Shown one piece after another: positions 46,492-56,545 of a stretch of DNA of 59,801 nucleotides. The stretch is from Trichomonas tenax. Its lineage: Eukaryota > Parabasalia > Trichomonadida > Trichomonadidae. Under the pieces are notes generated by a model. The model searched no databases. It saw only the letters and a list, made by a program, of their open reading frames with translations, and was not told the DNA's origin. Location: positions 1 to 59,801 of the forward strand of contig JALKBU010000217.1 in the NCBI GenBank assembly GCA_023091735.1, in the 5' to 3' direction. Made by a program: the position numbers and the translations under genes. Every line of letters starts with the position of its first letter. Within the stretch, counting starts at the first letter, position 1.

Positions 46492-47892
46492 ATGAGTTTG
46501 TCAATCTTCCTGATTCCAGAAACAATAGGTCTGGGAGGTAACACGCTCTTTTCTAACGCTGTTCAAGTAAGTTCAAATCCAATTCAAGTCAACGGTTACA
46601 AATTATTCACATTCCTTCGAAGACTGGACAACACGGGATTTTCTATGTACTGTGTCGCCGTGAGTTGCCCGAATAAATCATGTTTAATGTATCCGATCGA
46701 ATTTCAAGGCGAATTGCCTGATTTAGAAGCATACGGATTCTTAGTTTCGCCAACTCCAAACGGAAATGTTATTCATCTTTCTCAAGCAACTTTCGATGTC
46801 ATGGATCGAATCGATATCGCAGTCCACGTTAAGTCTGGGAACTGGACTTCAGACAAAATATTGTTTCACCAAATCGCAGCGATGCATTACTTAGGAGTAA
46901 TTCCAGATTTGTCGCCTGCAGTCTTTTATCAGAACGATTTAATCGTTTCATGGGAAAACAAGCTTCACCAAATATACGGAACATACGGAGATATGAATAA
47001 CGCTTTGATAACAATTTTTAAGCGAATTTCATACGCATTGAATTTCTTTTGTATATCTCTTGGAATTCAGGTTTTAGGAAATATTGCACTTGATCATGGA
47101 TTCTGTTTCGCGACGTTATACGATACTTTACAGAAATCTCACGAAATTATTTTCATTAGAAATATTATTCCAGGATATATTGATGTCGAATCGCCTTTCA
47201 TTGTTTTATACAACGCATTGAAAATCACGAGAGAGTATTTTAACAATCTAAATTACTCAATTGCATCATTAGACGATATTGACGGCTATAACACAGCAGT
47301 TCAGCTTTTTCAGGAGAAGGAAAAGCTCCAAGTTGGATGCTGCGACATCAAAACACTGAGAAAATTGATGACAACATCTGATATGCAAAGACTCGAACAA
47401 TTGCCGATATTTAAGATGGCAGGAATCAACATAAACATAGTCCATGAGCCGGATTTCCCTATCATACAGCCAATAAGTCAGCCCGAGTCGGATCCACTTG
47501 CAGAACAAGTCCGAAATGAGATAAACAAAGCAATAGTCGGTCTTCCTGATCCATCAGCAAAAATCGAGTGGATGAACTCTAAGATAGAGAGCACCTGCAT
47601 CGATTGTAACGATAGATGTCTTGAGTTGAGCACTAGAGTCGATTTAATCGAACACAGAATTTCTGATATGACGAGGCAGCTGAAGGATATTGTAGAAGAG
47701 TCCAAAATCGCCGCAAAAAGAGTAGAAACAGCTGCACAAACATTGGATGATGTTTACAATTCTCACAATAAAATTCAAAACAAATTTGACATTCTCAGAG
47801 AAAAACTCTTCAGCGAGCAGAGAAACACCCGTCTGACCCTGATCATTGGTGTCTTTTTGACACTTCTTGGCGCATTAATTCTCAAGTTTTAG
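46492..47892 (+). CDS. Tail-anchored coiled-coil protein, unassigned
   Basis: A 466-residue protein. The N-terminal ~300 residues form a compact alpha/beta region without a recognisable family (MSLSIFLIPETIGLGG to the Cys-containing QVGCCDIKTLRKLM). Residues ~345-440 form a coiled coil (ISDMTRQLKDIVEESKIAAK). The last ~19 residues are a single hydrophobic helix (LTLIIGVFLTLLGALILKF) at the very C-terminus, typical of tail-anchored proteins in the ER, Golgi or hydrogenosome membrane. The coiled coil plus tail anchor recalls SNAREs or golgins, but the zero-layer Gln/Arg pattern is not evident. Confidence 0.65.
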   Translation: MSLSIFLIPETIGLGGNTLFSNAVQVSSNPIQVNGYKLFTFLRRLDNTGFSMYCVAVSCPNKSCLMYPIEFQGELPDLEAYGFLVSPTPNGNVIHLSQATFDVMDRIDIAVHVKSGNWTSDKILFHQIAAMHYLGVIPDLSPAVFYQNDLIVSWENKLHQIYGTYGDMNNALITIFKRISYALNFFCISLGIQVLGNIALDHGFCFATLYDTLQKSHEIIFIRNIIPGYIDVESPFIVLYNALKITREYFNNLNYSIASLDDIDGYNTAVQLFQEKEKLQVGCCDIKTLRKLMTTSDMQRLEQLPIFKMAGININIVHEPDFPIIQPISQPESDPLAEQVRNEINKAIVGLPDPSAKIEWMNSKIESTCIDCNDRCLELSTRVDLIEHRISDMTRQLKDIVEESKIAAKRVETAAQTLDDVYNSHNKIQNKFDILREKLFSEQRNTRLTLIIGVFLTLLGALILKF

Positions 47893-48138
47893 AGATTTTA
47901 TTTATAAATACATTGTTTTGCTTTACCGTATTACTTGCTATTGACATTTTTCTTTACCTGAGGAAATATATTTTATGAAAAATCCAAAAAATGCATTTTA
48001 TTCAGAATAAACACAATAAAATTATAAAGAATCAGAAGCACATTGTGCTTGTCCAGGAAATAATGGCCGAAAACGAAGCGAAAAGGCAGGCAAATTAATT
48101 TTTTTGATCTTTTACCTGAAAAAGTGACAGCTTTCTAA

Positions 48139-49932
48139 ATGGATACCTTAATTCCAGTTCTCAACAAGCTTCAAGATGTCTTTCAGAGAGTCGGCCACGA
48201 CAGCATCGACCTGCCGCAGATCGTCGTCGTCGGCTGCCAGTCTTGCGGCAAGTCTTCCGTCCTGGAGAGTCTCGTTCAGAAAGACTTCCTTCCGCGTGGC
48301 TCCGGCATCGTCACGAGGAGGCCCCTCGTCCTACAGCTCGTCCACAACGACGGAAGTCAGAAACCGAAGGAATTCGCGGTTTTCAATCACAAGCCAGATG
48401 TTATTTTCACAGACTTCGATAAAGTGCGTCAAGAAATAGAAGACGAAACAGACAGAATTTGTGGTTCCAACAAAGGAGTCACAGACGCTCCAATCAACTT
48501 AAGAGTTACATCACCGAACGTTTTGAACTTAACACTTGTCGATCTTCCGGGCCTCACAAAGGTTGCAGTCGAAGGACAGGCAGCGGACCTCCCGCAGCAA
48601 ATCAGAAATATGGTTATGAGCTACATCCAGAAAGATAACGCGATCATTCTCGCTATTACCCCAGGTAATACAGATCTCGCAAACTCAGACTCCCTCCTCA
48701 TCGCGCGCGAAGTGGATCCAAAGGGTACAAGAACAATTGGTGTTATCACAAAACTCGATATCATGGATAAAGGCACAAACGCACGTGACGTTCTCTTAAA
48801 CAAGGTCTACCCACTCAATTTGGGCTATATCGGTGTTATCAACCGCTCACAGAAGGATATTGATGAAGGGAAACCAATGGAAAAGGTTATCGAGAGTGAG
48901 AGAAGGTTCTTCCTTACAACACCAGAATACCGTGACCTTGCTGAGTCTTGCGGTTACAAATTCCTCGCTACAACACTTAATCAGATTCTTATGAAGCATA
49001 TCAAGGCAACACTTCCATCTGTACACAACGAAATCAACGAACTTCTCCGCCGTAAGGAGCACGAGTTGACAGGCTATGGCGACACATTCGGAGAAACAAA
49101 GGAAGCCAAGCAAATCTTCCTTTATAAGATGCTCGAAGGATATCTTTCCATCTACCAGGGATTGCTTCTCGGCACATCTGATGAACTCCGTACAAACGGC
49201 CTTGATGGTGGCCAGTACCTCATGGACTACTTGATCAACGATCTTCCAGAGCGCCTCAACAAGATTCCATCTGCAATGAACATGGAGCGTTCTAAGGTTC
49301 TTGAGATGATCGAAGCAAACTCCGGTCTCCAGCGTTCTCTCTTCTTCCCAGAGGCAACATTCCATCGCCTTATCAAGGATCACATCGAGTTGATGCGCGC
49401 ACCAGCAACAGAGGCCGCTGAAATCGTCCACCACCGTATGATGGAACTTCACACTAAAGTTATCCTTCCAGAATTAGACCGCTTCCCAAAGGTCAAGTCA
49501 CTCTTGAGCCAGTCAATCGCCGACATTGCTCGCGAGACACTCGAAGAGTGCTTAGTTTATGTTAACCAGGTTATCGATATCCAGAGCGCTTACATCAACG
49601 CCGAGCACAAGAGTTTCATGGAGCGCACACAGGCGCAGCTCCAGAGTGGATCCATCGGCAACAACGTCGACTTCTTGCTCGAGTTAGTTGATAGATATGT
49701 CGACATTTGCAGGAAGGAGATTGCAGACGTTATTCCGAAGACAGTCCACAGGATTCTCATTAAGAAGTCCACTGAGGTTATGAGACAGGAGCTCTTTAAG
49801 AGACTTGTCACTGACCCTGATCTTGCAGAAGATCCAGACGTTGCAGCAAGAAGAGCTAAGTGCGTTGCACTTATCAAAGCTCTCAAGGAGGCATCGTCAA
49901 TCCTCAACGAAGTCCGTATGGCGCATGTCTAA
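48139..49932 (+). CDS. Dynamin-related GTPase
   Basis: A 597-residue large GTPase that assembles on membranes and drives fission. G1 is VVGCQSCGKSSV at residues 31-42, G2 is TRRP near 60, G3 is DLPGLTKV near 134, and G4 is TKLD near 204. The stalk follows (ARDVLLNKVYPLNLGYIGV onward), and the last ~90 residues match a GTPase effector domain. There is no PH or proline-rich domain, so it resembles the Drp1/DRP type used for organelle division more than classical endocytic dynamin. In trichomonads such proteins have been linked to hydrogenosome division. GC-rich third positions suggest good expression. Confidence 0.95.
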   Translation: MDTLIPVLNKLQDVFQRVGHDSIDLPQIVVVGCQSCGKSSVLESLVQKDFLPRGSGIVTRRPLVLQLVHNDGSQKPKEFAVFNHKPDVIFTDFDKVRQEIEDETDRICGSNKGVTDAPINLRVTSPNVLNLTLVDLPGLTKVAVEGQAADLPQQIRNMVMSYIQKDNAIILAITPGNTDLANSDSLLIAREVDPKGTRTIGVITKLDIMDKGTNARDVLLNKVYPLNLGYIGVINRSQKDIDEGKPMEKVIESERRFFLTTPEYRDLAESCGYKFLATTLNQILMKHIKATLPSVHNEINELLRRKEHELTGYGDTFGETKEAKQIFLYKMLEGYLSIYQGLLLGTSDELRTNGLDGGQYLMDYLINDLPERLNKIPSAMNMERSKVLEMIEANSGLQRSLFFPEATFHRLIKDHIELMRAPATEAAEIVHHRMMELHTKVILPELDRFPKVKSLLSQSIADIARETLEECLVYVNQVIDIQSAYINAEHKSFMERTQAQLQSGSIGNNVDFLLELVDRYVDICRKEIADVIPKTVHRILIKKSTEVMRQELFKRLVTDPDLAEDPDVAARRAKCVALIKALKEASSILNEVRMAHV

Positions 49933-49969
49933 AAATCTTATCTTTTTTTGAAACAAAACACAAATATAT

Positions 49970-51424
49970 TTATTGTCCTAAAATATCTCCAAGAGAAATT
50001 CCACGTGATGCACAAATGCGGCTTAAACTATTTTCTAAAGCAGCATCAACATCACCCGGTTCAGTGAGTTCTCCCCACTGCATATATATTGGTTCGACGC
50101 GCTCTGTAACTTCATCCAAGGGACATGGATCGTATGGGAACCATACTTGTATTCTGTCAATGACAGCGTTGTCTGGATCGAACTCTACGATTCCAAGGGA
50201 TCCAAACATTTCAGCTGTGTTTGGATCAATAGCCGTTAATCCTTCTAATTCGTTATTAAACAACTCTGAAACTTTCCATCTCTGTTCGATATCTATTTCT
50301 AAACTTTCGAATCCTTGATGCCTCCAGCAATAGATGTAAGCGAAGCACTGCAAAGCGTAATAAAAGACAGAGTGGTTCTGTATACTTCTCGATAATAACT
50401 GCGGCGAATTAGATTTGATGTGATTGAGATAACAGCCAGCGAAATTCGAAACATAGTCCAATATGAAGACAGCAAACTGGTCATCTATGTATTTCGCGCG
50501 TGCTACGAGTGTCATTGTGTAAAAAGCAGCGTTTCCGCGCGTCCTTTTATTCACATTATCATCGAACATCTTCGCAAGCAAGAAGCCAACGAATGTCTGG
50601 CAGTACTCTGAATTGAACGACGACGCGATGAAGAAGATGTACTGGACAGCAGACGACGACGGCAGATCGAGCAGATATATGTCAAACAATTGCAATAAAA
50701 GTGTGAACAAAGAATGCGGAGAAGTTTCAATAAAGTCAAGCACAGAAATTATTTGAGGCGTCAACAGTGCTGCTACGTCCTCATCAATTTCAATGGCACC
50801 AGTGCCTTTATTCCCCAATATCATTAATTCACAGTCGAGCCCAACGATATGTTGGAACACACGGCTGAGCACTTTGACAGTCACATCATTAGAATGCGTA
50901 CAAACATGGAGGGTCGATCGCAAGAAATTAATCTGTTGATCGCCCTCGAATGTTGTCTGCGGGAAATACTTAGTAATTGAGGATGCTATGAGAGGCACGA
51001 AGTTCTGCGAAGCATCCATGAGAGAATTTACTACATCCGCAAGAAACAATTCTTGCTGCGTCAAGAAATTTCTTACAATCAAGTCAATAATCGGCGCCGC
51101 CGAAGAGCCAAAAGTCAGCACCATATCCCTCAGATGACCTGCCGCCTCCTGCATATTCTCGTTCGGAATAAGGCTAAGGATGCGGGTAATCAGTCCCAAG
51201 TGCGGCTGGCTTGGCTCGAGAGTAGTCACATACTGAAACAGATTCATCAGTTTCCCGTGCTCTTGTATCGAGACAATCACATCTTCAAACTTAGAAGCGC
51301 CAGAGATGATGTTTGGGACTAATTCGTCCCACTTTTCGTTGTTTACCGCGGATCCAAACTTCTCCTGCTTCTGCTTCGTCAACAGACGCTGCAAAACAGA
51401 GCCTTTCATAATTTTTTTTGACAT
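49970..51424 (-). CDS. RNA polymerase I transcription initiation factor RRN3/TIF-IA
   Basis: A 484-residue HEAT-repeat protein that links RNA polymerase I to the rDNA promoter. Its recognisable blocks follow the family order: VLSRVFQHIVGLDCELMIL (the conserved I/V-D-C/V-E segment), the acidic-linked LDFIETSP, KRTRGNAAFYTMTLVARAKY, and HSVFYYALQCFAYIYCWRH. The closing VWFPYDPCPLDEVTERVEPI with YMQWGEL corresponds to the FPFDPY block that ends RRN3. Length is a little short of the yeast and human proteins. The ATG at 51424 (MSKKIMKGSV) is the first in frame. Confidence 0.85.
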   Translation of the reverse strand: MSKKIMKGSVLQRLLTKQKQEKFGSAVNNEKWDELVPNIISGASKFEDVIVSIQEHGKLMNLFQYVTTLEPSQPHLGLITRILSLIPNENMQEAAGHLRDMVLTFGSSAAPIIDLIVRNFLTQQELFLADVVNSLMDASQNFVPLIASSITKYFPQTTFEGDQQINFLRSTLHVCTHSNDVTVKVLSRVFQHIVGLDCELMILGNKGTGAIEIDEDVAALLTPQIISVLDFIETSPHSLFTLLLQLFDIYLLDLPSSSAVQYIFFIASSFNSEYCQTFVGFLLAKMFDDNVNKRTRGNAAFYTMTLVARAKYIDDQFAVFILDYVSNFAGCYLNHIKSNSPQLLSRSIQNHSVFYYALQCFAYIYCWRHQGFESLEIDIEQRWKVSELFNNELEGLTAIDPNTAEMFGSLGIVEFDPDNAVIDRIQVWFPYDPCPLDEVTERVEPIYMQWGELTEPGDVDAALENSLSRICASRGISLGDILGQ

Positions 51425-51648
51425 TTAGGCACAAGTTTTTCTGCTTTGTAAATTCTAAAATTTTCTGTCATTTGGTCACAAATTTTGTTACTCTGACACA
51501 TAAATCAACTATTTGACATGTAAATTATTTAAATTTTAGATGATACAATTAATTATAATTCAATTAATGAATTATTTGACAAGTAAATTAAAATCTAAAA
51601 TATATATATAATGTTGTTTTTGTTTGGGATTTAGAAAGATAATCGAAT
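51425..51648. other. Divergent AT-rich promoter region
   Basis: 224 bp between RRN3 (minus) and the O-mannosyltransferase gene (plus). The related stretches TTATTTGACAAGTAAATTA and ATTTGACATGTAAATTATT lie within ~60 bp of each other, which may be a regulatory repeat. No Inr-type TCA motif stands at the usual distance from either ATG. Confidence 0.4.
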
Positions 51649-53124
51649 ATGAAAGTGAATGAAAGAGTTAAAATGAGTGAAGTTTTTCCAAGAGTGAGAT
51701 TGGAGATAAAAGATGCGGTCATAAGCTTCTTTTTGCTCGTTTTCACGATTTCCATACACGTCTACAATATATATTTTCCGAATAGGACTGTTTTTGATGA
51801 AGTTTATTTCGGCAATTTCTCAAATTTCTATTTGCAGAGGTCATTCTTCTTCGATATACACCCGCCATTGGGCAAAATGCTGATGGCGACTGTTGCTTAT
51901 TACGCTGAATACGATGGAAAATTAATATTCGAAAATTGCCCGGAATCGGGATATCACGAAGCGGATTACGTGCAGCTGAGACTTACTCCAGCTCTTTTTT
52001 CTAGTTTAATTTCTCCATTTATTTATCTTTCGATGAGATTTTTAAGTTTTTCCCCATACTCTGGATTTACAGCCGCGTTCTTATATGCATGCGATATTTC
52101 ATTCACTACAGAAGCCAGACATATACTCAGTGATGGCGTCTTGCTTTTCTTTTCATTCCTTCACATCGTCATATTATCATACACAGTGACAGTACCAATT
52201 TCAGACCCGTCGTTCTTCAAGTGGCACGTCATAAACGGCATTTCACTTGGGAGTGCATGCTCATGCAAGAACACCGCTTGGGGATTGATGGGATTCGACG
52301 CTGCGATGTATATTTGCAAGCTCTTCCCGTCGTATTCGATAGGGTTCTTAGATTACATGTTTGATCTTGCTTATTACGGAGTGAGTTTATTCATTATTCA
52401 ATTTTGCGTTTATTTGACGAGTTTCTTCATTCATTTCACGATTCTCAAATATGATGGACCTGGAATAGGATATCTACCGCAAGATATGCAGGACCAGCTC
52501 GTTAAAGGAGGAAGTTTAGGCCTGAAATCTGTTTTACTTTCAGGAAGAAATCTCCTGAAGAGAACGCTGTGGCTTGCAAAAGACATGCACAAAGGAAACA
52601 TGGGCATTACACAGTTCCACGATTCAATGTCATTCCCGCATCACTGGCCGATATTAGGGAGTGTTTCTGTCTATTTCTATGGAAGAGATAACAGAGAAAT
52701 AAGATGTTTAGGAAATATATTTAGTTATTACTTCGCTTTACTCGGAATTATAATGTGTTTGTTTGCAGTCAAGAAACCAAGAGCTACAGCATCTATTTTA
52801 TTTGCTTTCGGCTATAGCTGCTGTTACTTCCCATTCTATTTGATTCCTAGAGTCATGTATTTGTATCACTACTTGATCCCATTAGGAATCGCATGCATGG
52901 GCTGTGGAGCAACATTAGATAATTTCTTATTCGGAAAATACAAAGGATTCGCTGTTGCAATCATATGCGGCCTTGCTTTATTCGGTTTCTGGCTTTGGTC
53001 GCCTTACGCGTATGCAACAAAGATGCGTGATAGAGAAATATCCATCTGGAACTATAATTGGATCGATGGCGATCAGAAACATAGAAGGAGTCGCTCAGAA
53101 CACTATGCAAGAGAAAAGAAATAA
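51649..53124 (+). CDS. Protein O-mannosyltransferase (PMT/POMT, GT39) lacking the MIR domain
   Basis: A 491-residue multi-pass membrane enzyme that transfers mannose from dolichyl-phosphate mannose to Ser/Thr in the ER. The catalytic first luminal loop is present: NRTVFDEVYFGNF with the Asp-Glu pair at 50-51, and RSFFFDIHPPLGKMLM. About ten hydrophobic helices follow. The C-terminal landmarks HHWPILGSVSVYFYG and YLIPRVMYLYHYLIP are typical. Family members are usually ~750 residues with a MIR domain between helices. Here that loop is reduced to about 80 residues (DGPGIGYLPQDMQDQLVKGG to FHDSMSFPHHWP), so the MIR domain is missing. The frame is intact and ends in a basic tail. Confidence 0.9.
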   Translation: MKVNERVKMSEVFPRVRLEIKDAVISFFLLVFTISIHVYNIYFPNRTVFDEVYFGNFSNFYLQRSFFFDIHPPLGKMLMATVAYYAEYDGKLIFENCPESGYHEADYVQLRLTPALFSSLISPFIYLSMRFLSFSPYSGFTAAFLYACDISFTTEARHILSDGVLLFFSFLHIVILSYTVTVPISDPSFFKWHVINGISLGSACSCKNTAWGLMGFDAAMYICKLFPSYSIGFLDYMFDLAYYGVSLFIIQFCVYLTSFFIHFTILKYDGPGIGYLPQDMQDQLVKGGSLGLKSVLLSGRNLLKRTLWLAKDMHKGNMGITQFHDSMSFPHHWPILGSVSVYFYGRDNREIRCLGNIFSYYFALLGIIMCLFAVKKPRATASILFAFGYSCCYFPFYLIPRVMYLYHYLIPLGIACMGCGATLDNFLFGKYKGFAVAIICGLALFGFWLWSPYAYATKMRDREISIWNYNWIDGDQKHRRSRSEHYAREKK

Positions 53125-53164
53125 TTGTTATTTTATTGTTACTATAAATTCTGTTAATTTAATT

Positions 53165-53790
53165 ATTGAGCGGTCGATCTTAGGCATTTTTCGGTACTGC
53201 TGTTCAAAATCTTTTGCATTTCCTCATCGATTTGAATGTTGTGAGACTCTTAGAGCTGAATGATAGTTTGATACATCCTTTGAATGGTTGGTTGTCAATT
53301 GTCTTGATGTTGCCGCTAAAGATGACACGAACTAGTGTTATTCATGACATGAACGCATAAGCGCCTATTGTCTTCATCGGTGAAGGAACAGCGAAAGCTG
53401 TGATCCGGCTTTGTGGAATGAATGTTTTGAGGTTTGTCTCAGCATGTTTCATCAATGCGCAATTAACGATGATGAATTTATTGCCATCTGCGCTTTCACT
53501 GATATTTCGCAATGATGTGCATCCAACGAAGATACCACCAAGGATTTCATTAAGACTTCGTCTCAACAAAACATTGAATTCACAAAACAAAAATCTTTGA
53601 TCGATTTGGTGCAGACAGGAAGAGTGACATTGACAAGGCTGTCGCGGTCTTTGAATGAATACTCTTCGATCTCTTCAACACCTTCACTGAATGCAGTGCT
53701 CATCATATTGCTGCACGTACTGAACCTCTCTTGCTAGATAACTCTGCAGCTGATTGTGACTTTTGCTAAATATTGCCTTTTGCCGTGATA
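53165..53790 (-). pseudogene. BspA-like leucine-rich-repeat (LRR_5) relic
   Basis: On the minus strand, several frames together show LRR_5 units typical of the large trichomonad BspA family. They are TAFSEGVEEIEEYSFKDRDS with LVNVTLPVCTKSIKDFCF, then LGGIFVGCTSLRNISESADG with NKFIIVNCALM, then TAFAVPSPMKTIGAYAFM, and after a TGA, VRVIFSGNIKTIDNQPFKGC. At least two in-frame stops (the TGAs following NSMFC and AYAFMS) and a frame change split them, and no start or membrane anchor is left. BspA-like proteins are cell-surface adhesin-type proteins; this copy is dead. Confidence 0.75.
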
Positions 53791-54506
53791 TAGGGAGGCA
53801 ATATGGATAAAGGGCAAAATATAGAAGCTTGGGATAACTTTCAATTGAAAGTCTTTTTCTCTGGAGGATTCCATATATTGTAGAGGTGCTGGGACAAGTA
53901 TGAAGGAATAGCAGTTTGATTTTATCCATAATTTTATCCTTTGTTTTGCTATCAGTTTTGAGATTTTAAATATTTGATTTTGAATCTCATGAAAGATAGC
54001 AAATTTTTTGGTCCAAAAAAGGTCGAATTTTGACAAAACAGGGTCCTAAATGATACTAGAAAATGATTTAAAGTTCTGTACAGCCTGAAGGGAGATAAGC
54101 ATTTTGGGATTCCCAACAATGGTGCACAATGAAAATATTAGGTAAAATAATGACTTTTATTAACAAACAAAAACATTTTAAACAAATTTTGTTTTATCCA
54201 AAATCTTCAAATTGACATATAATATATGATATATATGTTGCAAGGAATGATTTCTATTATTGAAGGAGTTGTGAGAAAAATGGGACCTTAATGGCTAACT
54301 TTTCATCTAGATGTGTAAAGACAATTTAACCCATATTACGTGATGCTCATATCTGAGTAGTCTATTAGTATTATAATATTTGTTTTTTAAAAACACACAT
54401 TTTGTAATTTTAATTAGATACATTACAGCTCTATATTATTAGCTGATTTAAAATCGAAAATTTCTTATCTAAACACAAAAAATTAACATTTTTTTTTTGT
54501 TTTCAG
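53791..54506. other. AT-rich gene-free region
   Basis: About 700 bp between the BspA relic and the polymerase relic. The minus-strand frames at 53684-54036 are T-rich and may contain further BspA debris, but I cannot support them. The last bases are a polypyrimidine run (T10-G-T4-CAG) directly before the polymerase frame. Confidence 0.45.
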
Positions 54507-56323
54507 AGTGGGTCAAAAATCAAGGAAGAAGAACGTAAAAGATTAGAAGAATATTTATCAATTCCTCATAATAATGATGTCATAAAGAATTTAAATGAAT
54601 TTGTTTCGTTAAAAGTTCAAAGTAATTTTTCGGAGTCATTAGACGAATATTATTCTTTGTATGAAAAGTTATTTAATGATTTGGATAAAGAAAAATATTC
54701 TAAAACTTTAAGATGTGTATTCGACGAAAAGAGTTCGAAAAAAGTTATGAAGATGTTTATTGAACATAATAAAGTTATTGAAAATAGATTATCGTATTTA
54801 ATTAATTATGTTAGATTTAATGAAACAAATGAATTCCAATTAATAGAGAATGAATTAAAGAACTCATTAAGCAAGTTCATTAACGATCATTTTATGAATA
54901 TATACCAATTCTTACGCAGAGCTTTAAACAGACTTGAAAAGAATATTAAGCCGTTTAATTCTTCAACAGCATTAAGAACATTCGCTTTATCAATAATAAA
55001 ACAAATAAATCAAATCTTTATTGATGAATTACCGAATACATTAAACCAAAGATTTGAAGAATATTATTTATCGTTAAAGGAAAAATTATTTAATGAGAAT
55101 GAAGAACAAAAGGTTGAGAAAATAAAACATAAAGTTGAAGAAGGTCCTGAGACACAACGTGTCGAAGTCATTGAACAAAATGTTACAGTAAAAACAAATT
55201 TAAACTTAGCATTAGATCTAAATTCATTTATTGGAGTTATTCCTGACCGATGGCTCGAAATCAATGATTTAGTCAAAATGTATAATAATTACTTCGGTAA
55301 GAATGTTTCAAATATTGGTTTTTCGAAATTAAATAAATACGTAATGGAACATAGGATTAATCCGACAAAGAAATTATTCGGTTATGAACCTGAACCGGAA
55401 GAGGTGGAAGAAAGATTAAATGAACTTCAGCAAGCTATAAATAAACTGCCGTTAAGGCATTTCATTAACGTTAAGAATTACTATAAATTTTCTGAACTCG
55501 GTCAAAAAATACTTTATGAAACGGGTAGTTTTGAAGGCGTTTATGAATTTTGCGGAAAGATTGCAAAGAAAATAAGGAATGAAATTAAGTTTCCGCAAAC
55601 GAAAACATTTAATAACAAACCGTTTTATTCAAATCAAAAGTTATATTATTTAGATATTAATGGCGCATATATGAAATTCGTTAAATATATCGAAATTGGC
55701 AAACCAAGTGAAAAAGGTGAATTTGAAGGCAAGAACGAAAGAATTGGCGAAGTGATAAAGATGATGTACGTTTAAGGATTAAAGCAAAAAGTGAGGGTAA
55801 AAATAAATTAGCAACAACGTTAAAGTTTATTATGAATTCTGTTTGGGGATTTTCGATTTCAAAACCAAAAGTAATTAAATATAAATATGTTCAAAAGGTT
55901 AATAATTACATTGAACGCATCGGTTCTTATGTGTTGAAATATAATTACATGAGTGGCGATAGTGGTTTCGTTAATACAATTAATTGTTATGTCGAGAATT
56001 TTACATTTCCTCAATTTGCTAAATTCGTATTAACTGAATACAACAAGTTTTTCAATTACATTAAATCATTAGTGCCGGTATTCTATGAAAATATCGACGC
56101 CATTTTAACGAACGAAGAAGGTTTCAATAAATTGAAGGAATTGAATTTAATCGATAATGAAAAACTTGGATTTTTTAAAGTCGATAAAGTCTTTAAAGAA
56201 ATTGCCATTAAATCAAATAAACTTTATGTAGCGAAAACCATTAACGATGAAATTGTAATGCATACGTACAAGAAAGAGGTTGATTACGGTTTGTTTGTTA
56301 ATGAAGTTATAAATTCACTTTAA
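54507..56323 (+). pseudogene. Family-B DNA polymerase relic (protein-primed-like), frameshifted, no visible exonuclease
   Basis: An open frame from 54507 to a TAA at 55773, then a second frame to 56323. The join falls in the block IGEVIKMMY / VRLRIKAKSEGKNKLA, so one base has been lost or gained near 55760-55785. Family-B motifs are visible: motif A YLDINGAYM (55650-55673), motif B KFIMNSVWGF (55823-55852) and a weak motif C YENIDAI (56084-56104, expected YxDTDS). Only ~50 codons separate motifs A and B, far fewer than usual, so part of the palm or fingers may be deleted. The first ~370 residues are helical and Lys/Glu-rich with a possible HTH (DRWLEINDLVKMYNNYFG); no exonuclease DxE is visible. 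No start codon is obvious. It differs from the Maverick polymerase at 43717-45090. Confidence 0.75.
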
Positions 56324-56394
56324 TTATAAATTGTTTTATTTTTTATTTTTAATATAAATGGAAAAGGCGACGAGAAAACCAGTTAGTATATAAC

Positions 56395-56433
56395 ATTTAG
56401 AAAACTTTGTCCTACGTCCAAAGTTTTCTAAAT
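56395..56433. repeat. 15-bp perfect hairpin after the polymerase relic
   Basis: ATTTAGAAAACTTTG (56395-56409) is exactly complementary to 56419-56433 with a 9-base loop (TCCTACGTC). It stands ~70 bp after the polymerase relic and before a long A-run. It may be a terminal or transcript-end structure of that element, or a fortuitous palindrome. Confidence 0.7.
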
Positions 56434-56481
56434 CTTCTCCTATCAGCCCCAACTTTCAAATAGATTTCAAAAATAAATTAC

Positions 56482-56525
56482 AAAAAAAAAAAAAAAAAAA
56501 AAAAAAAATAAATAAATAAATAAAT
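56482..56525. repeat. A27 run followed by (TAAA)n microsatellite
   Basis: 27 consecutive A residues at 56482-56508, then about four TAAA units. It could be a poly(A) scar of a retroposed transcript or a simple-sequence expansion. It separates the polymerase relic from the Maverick block. Confidence 0.85.
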
Positions 56526-56545
56526 ATAATATATTTCTTAATTAA

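Noticed and set aside
54491..54506. Polypyrimidine tract plus CAG as a 3' splice site
   Set aside because: Trichomonad introns carry a distinctive conserved 3' signal (ACTAACACACAG in T. vaginalis) that is absent here; similar tracts at 34940, 37355 and 43400 also lack it.
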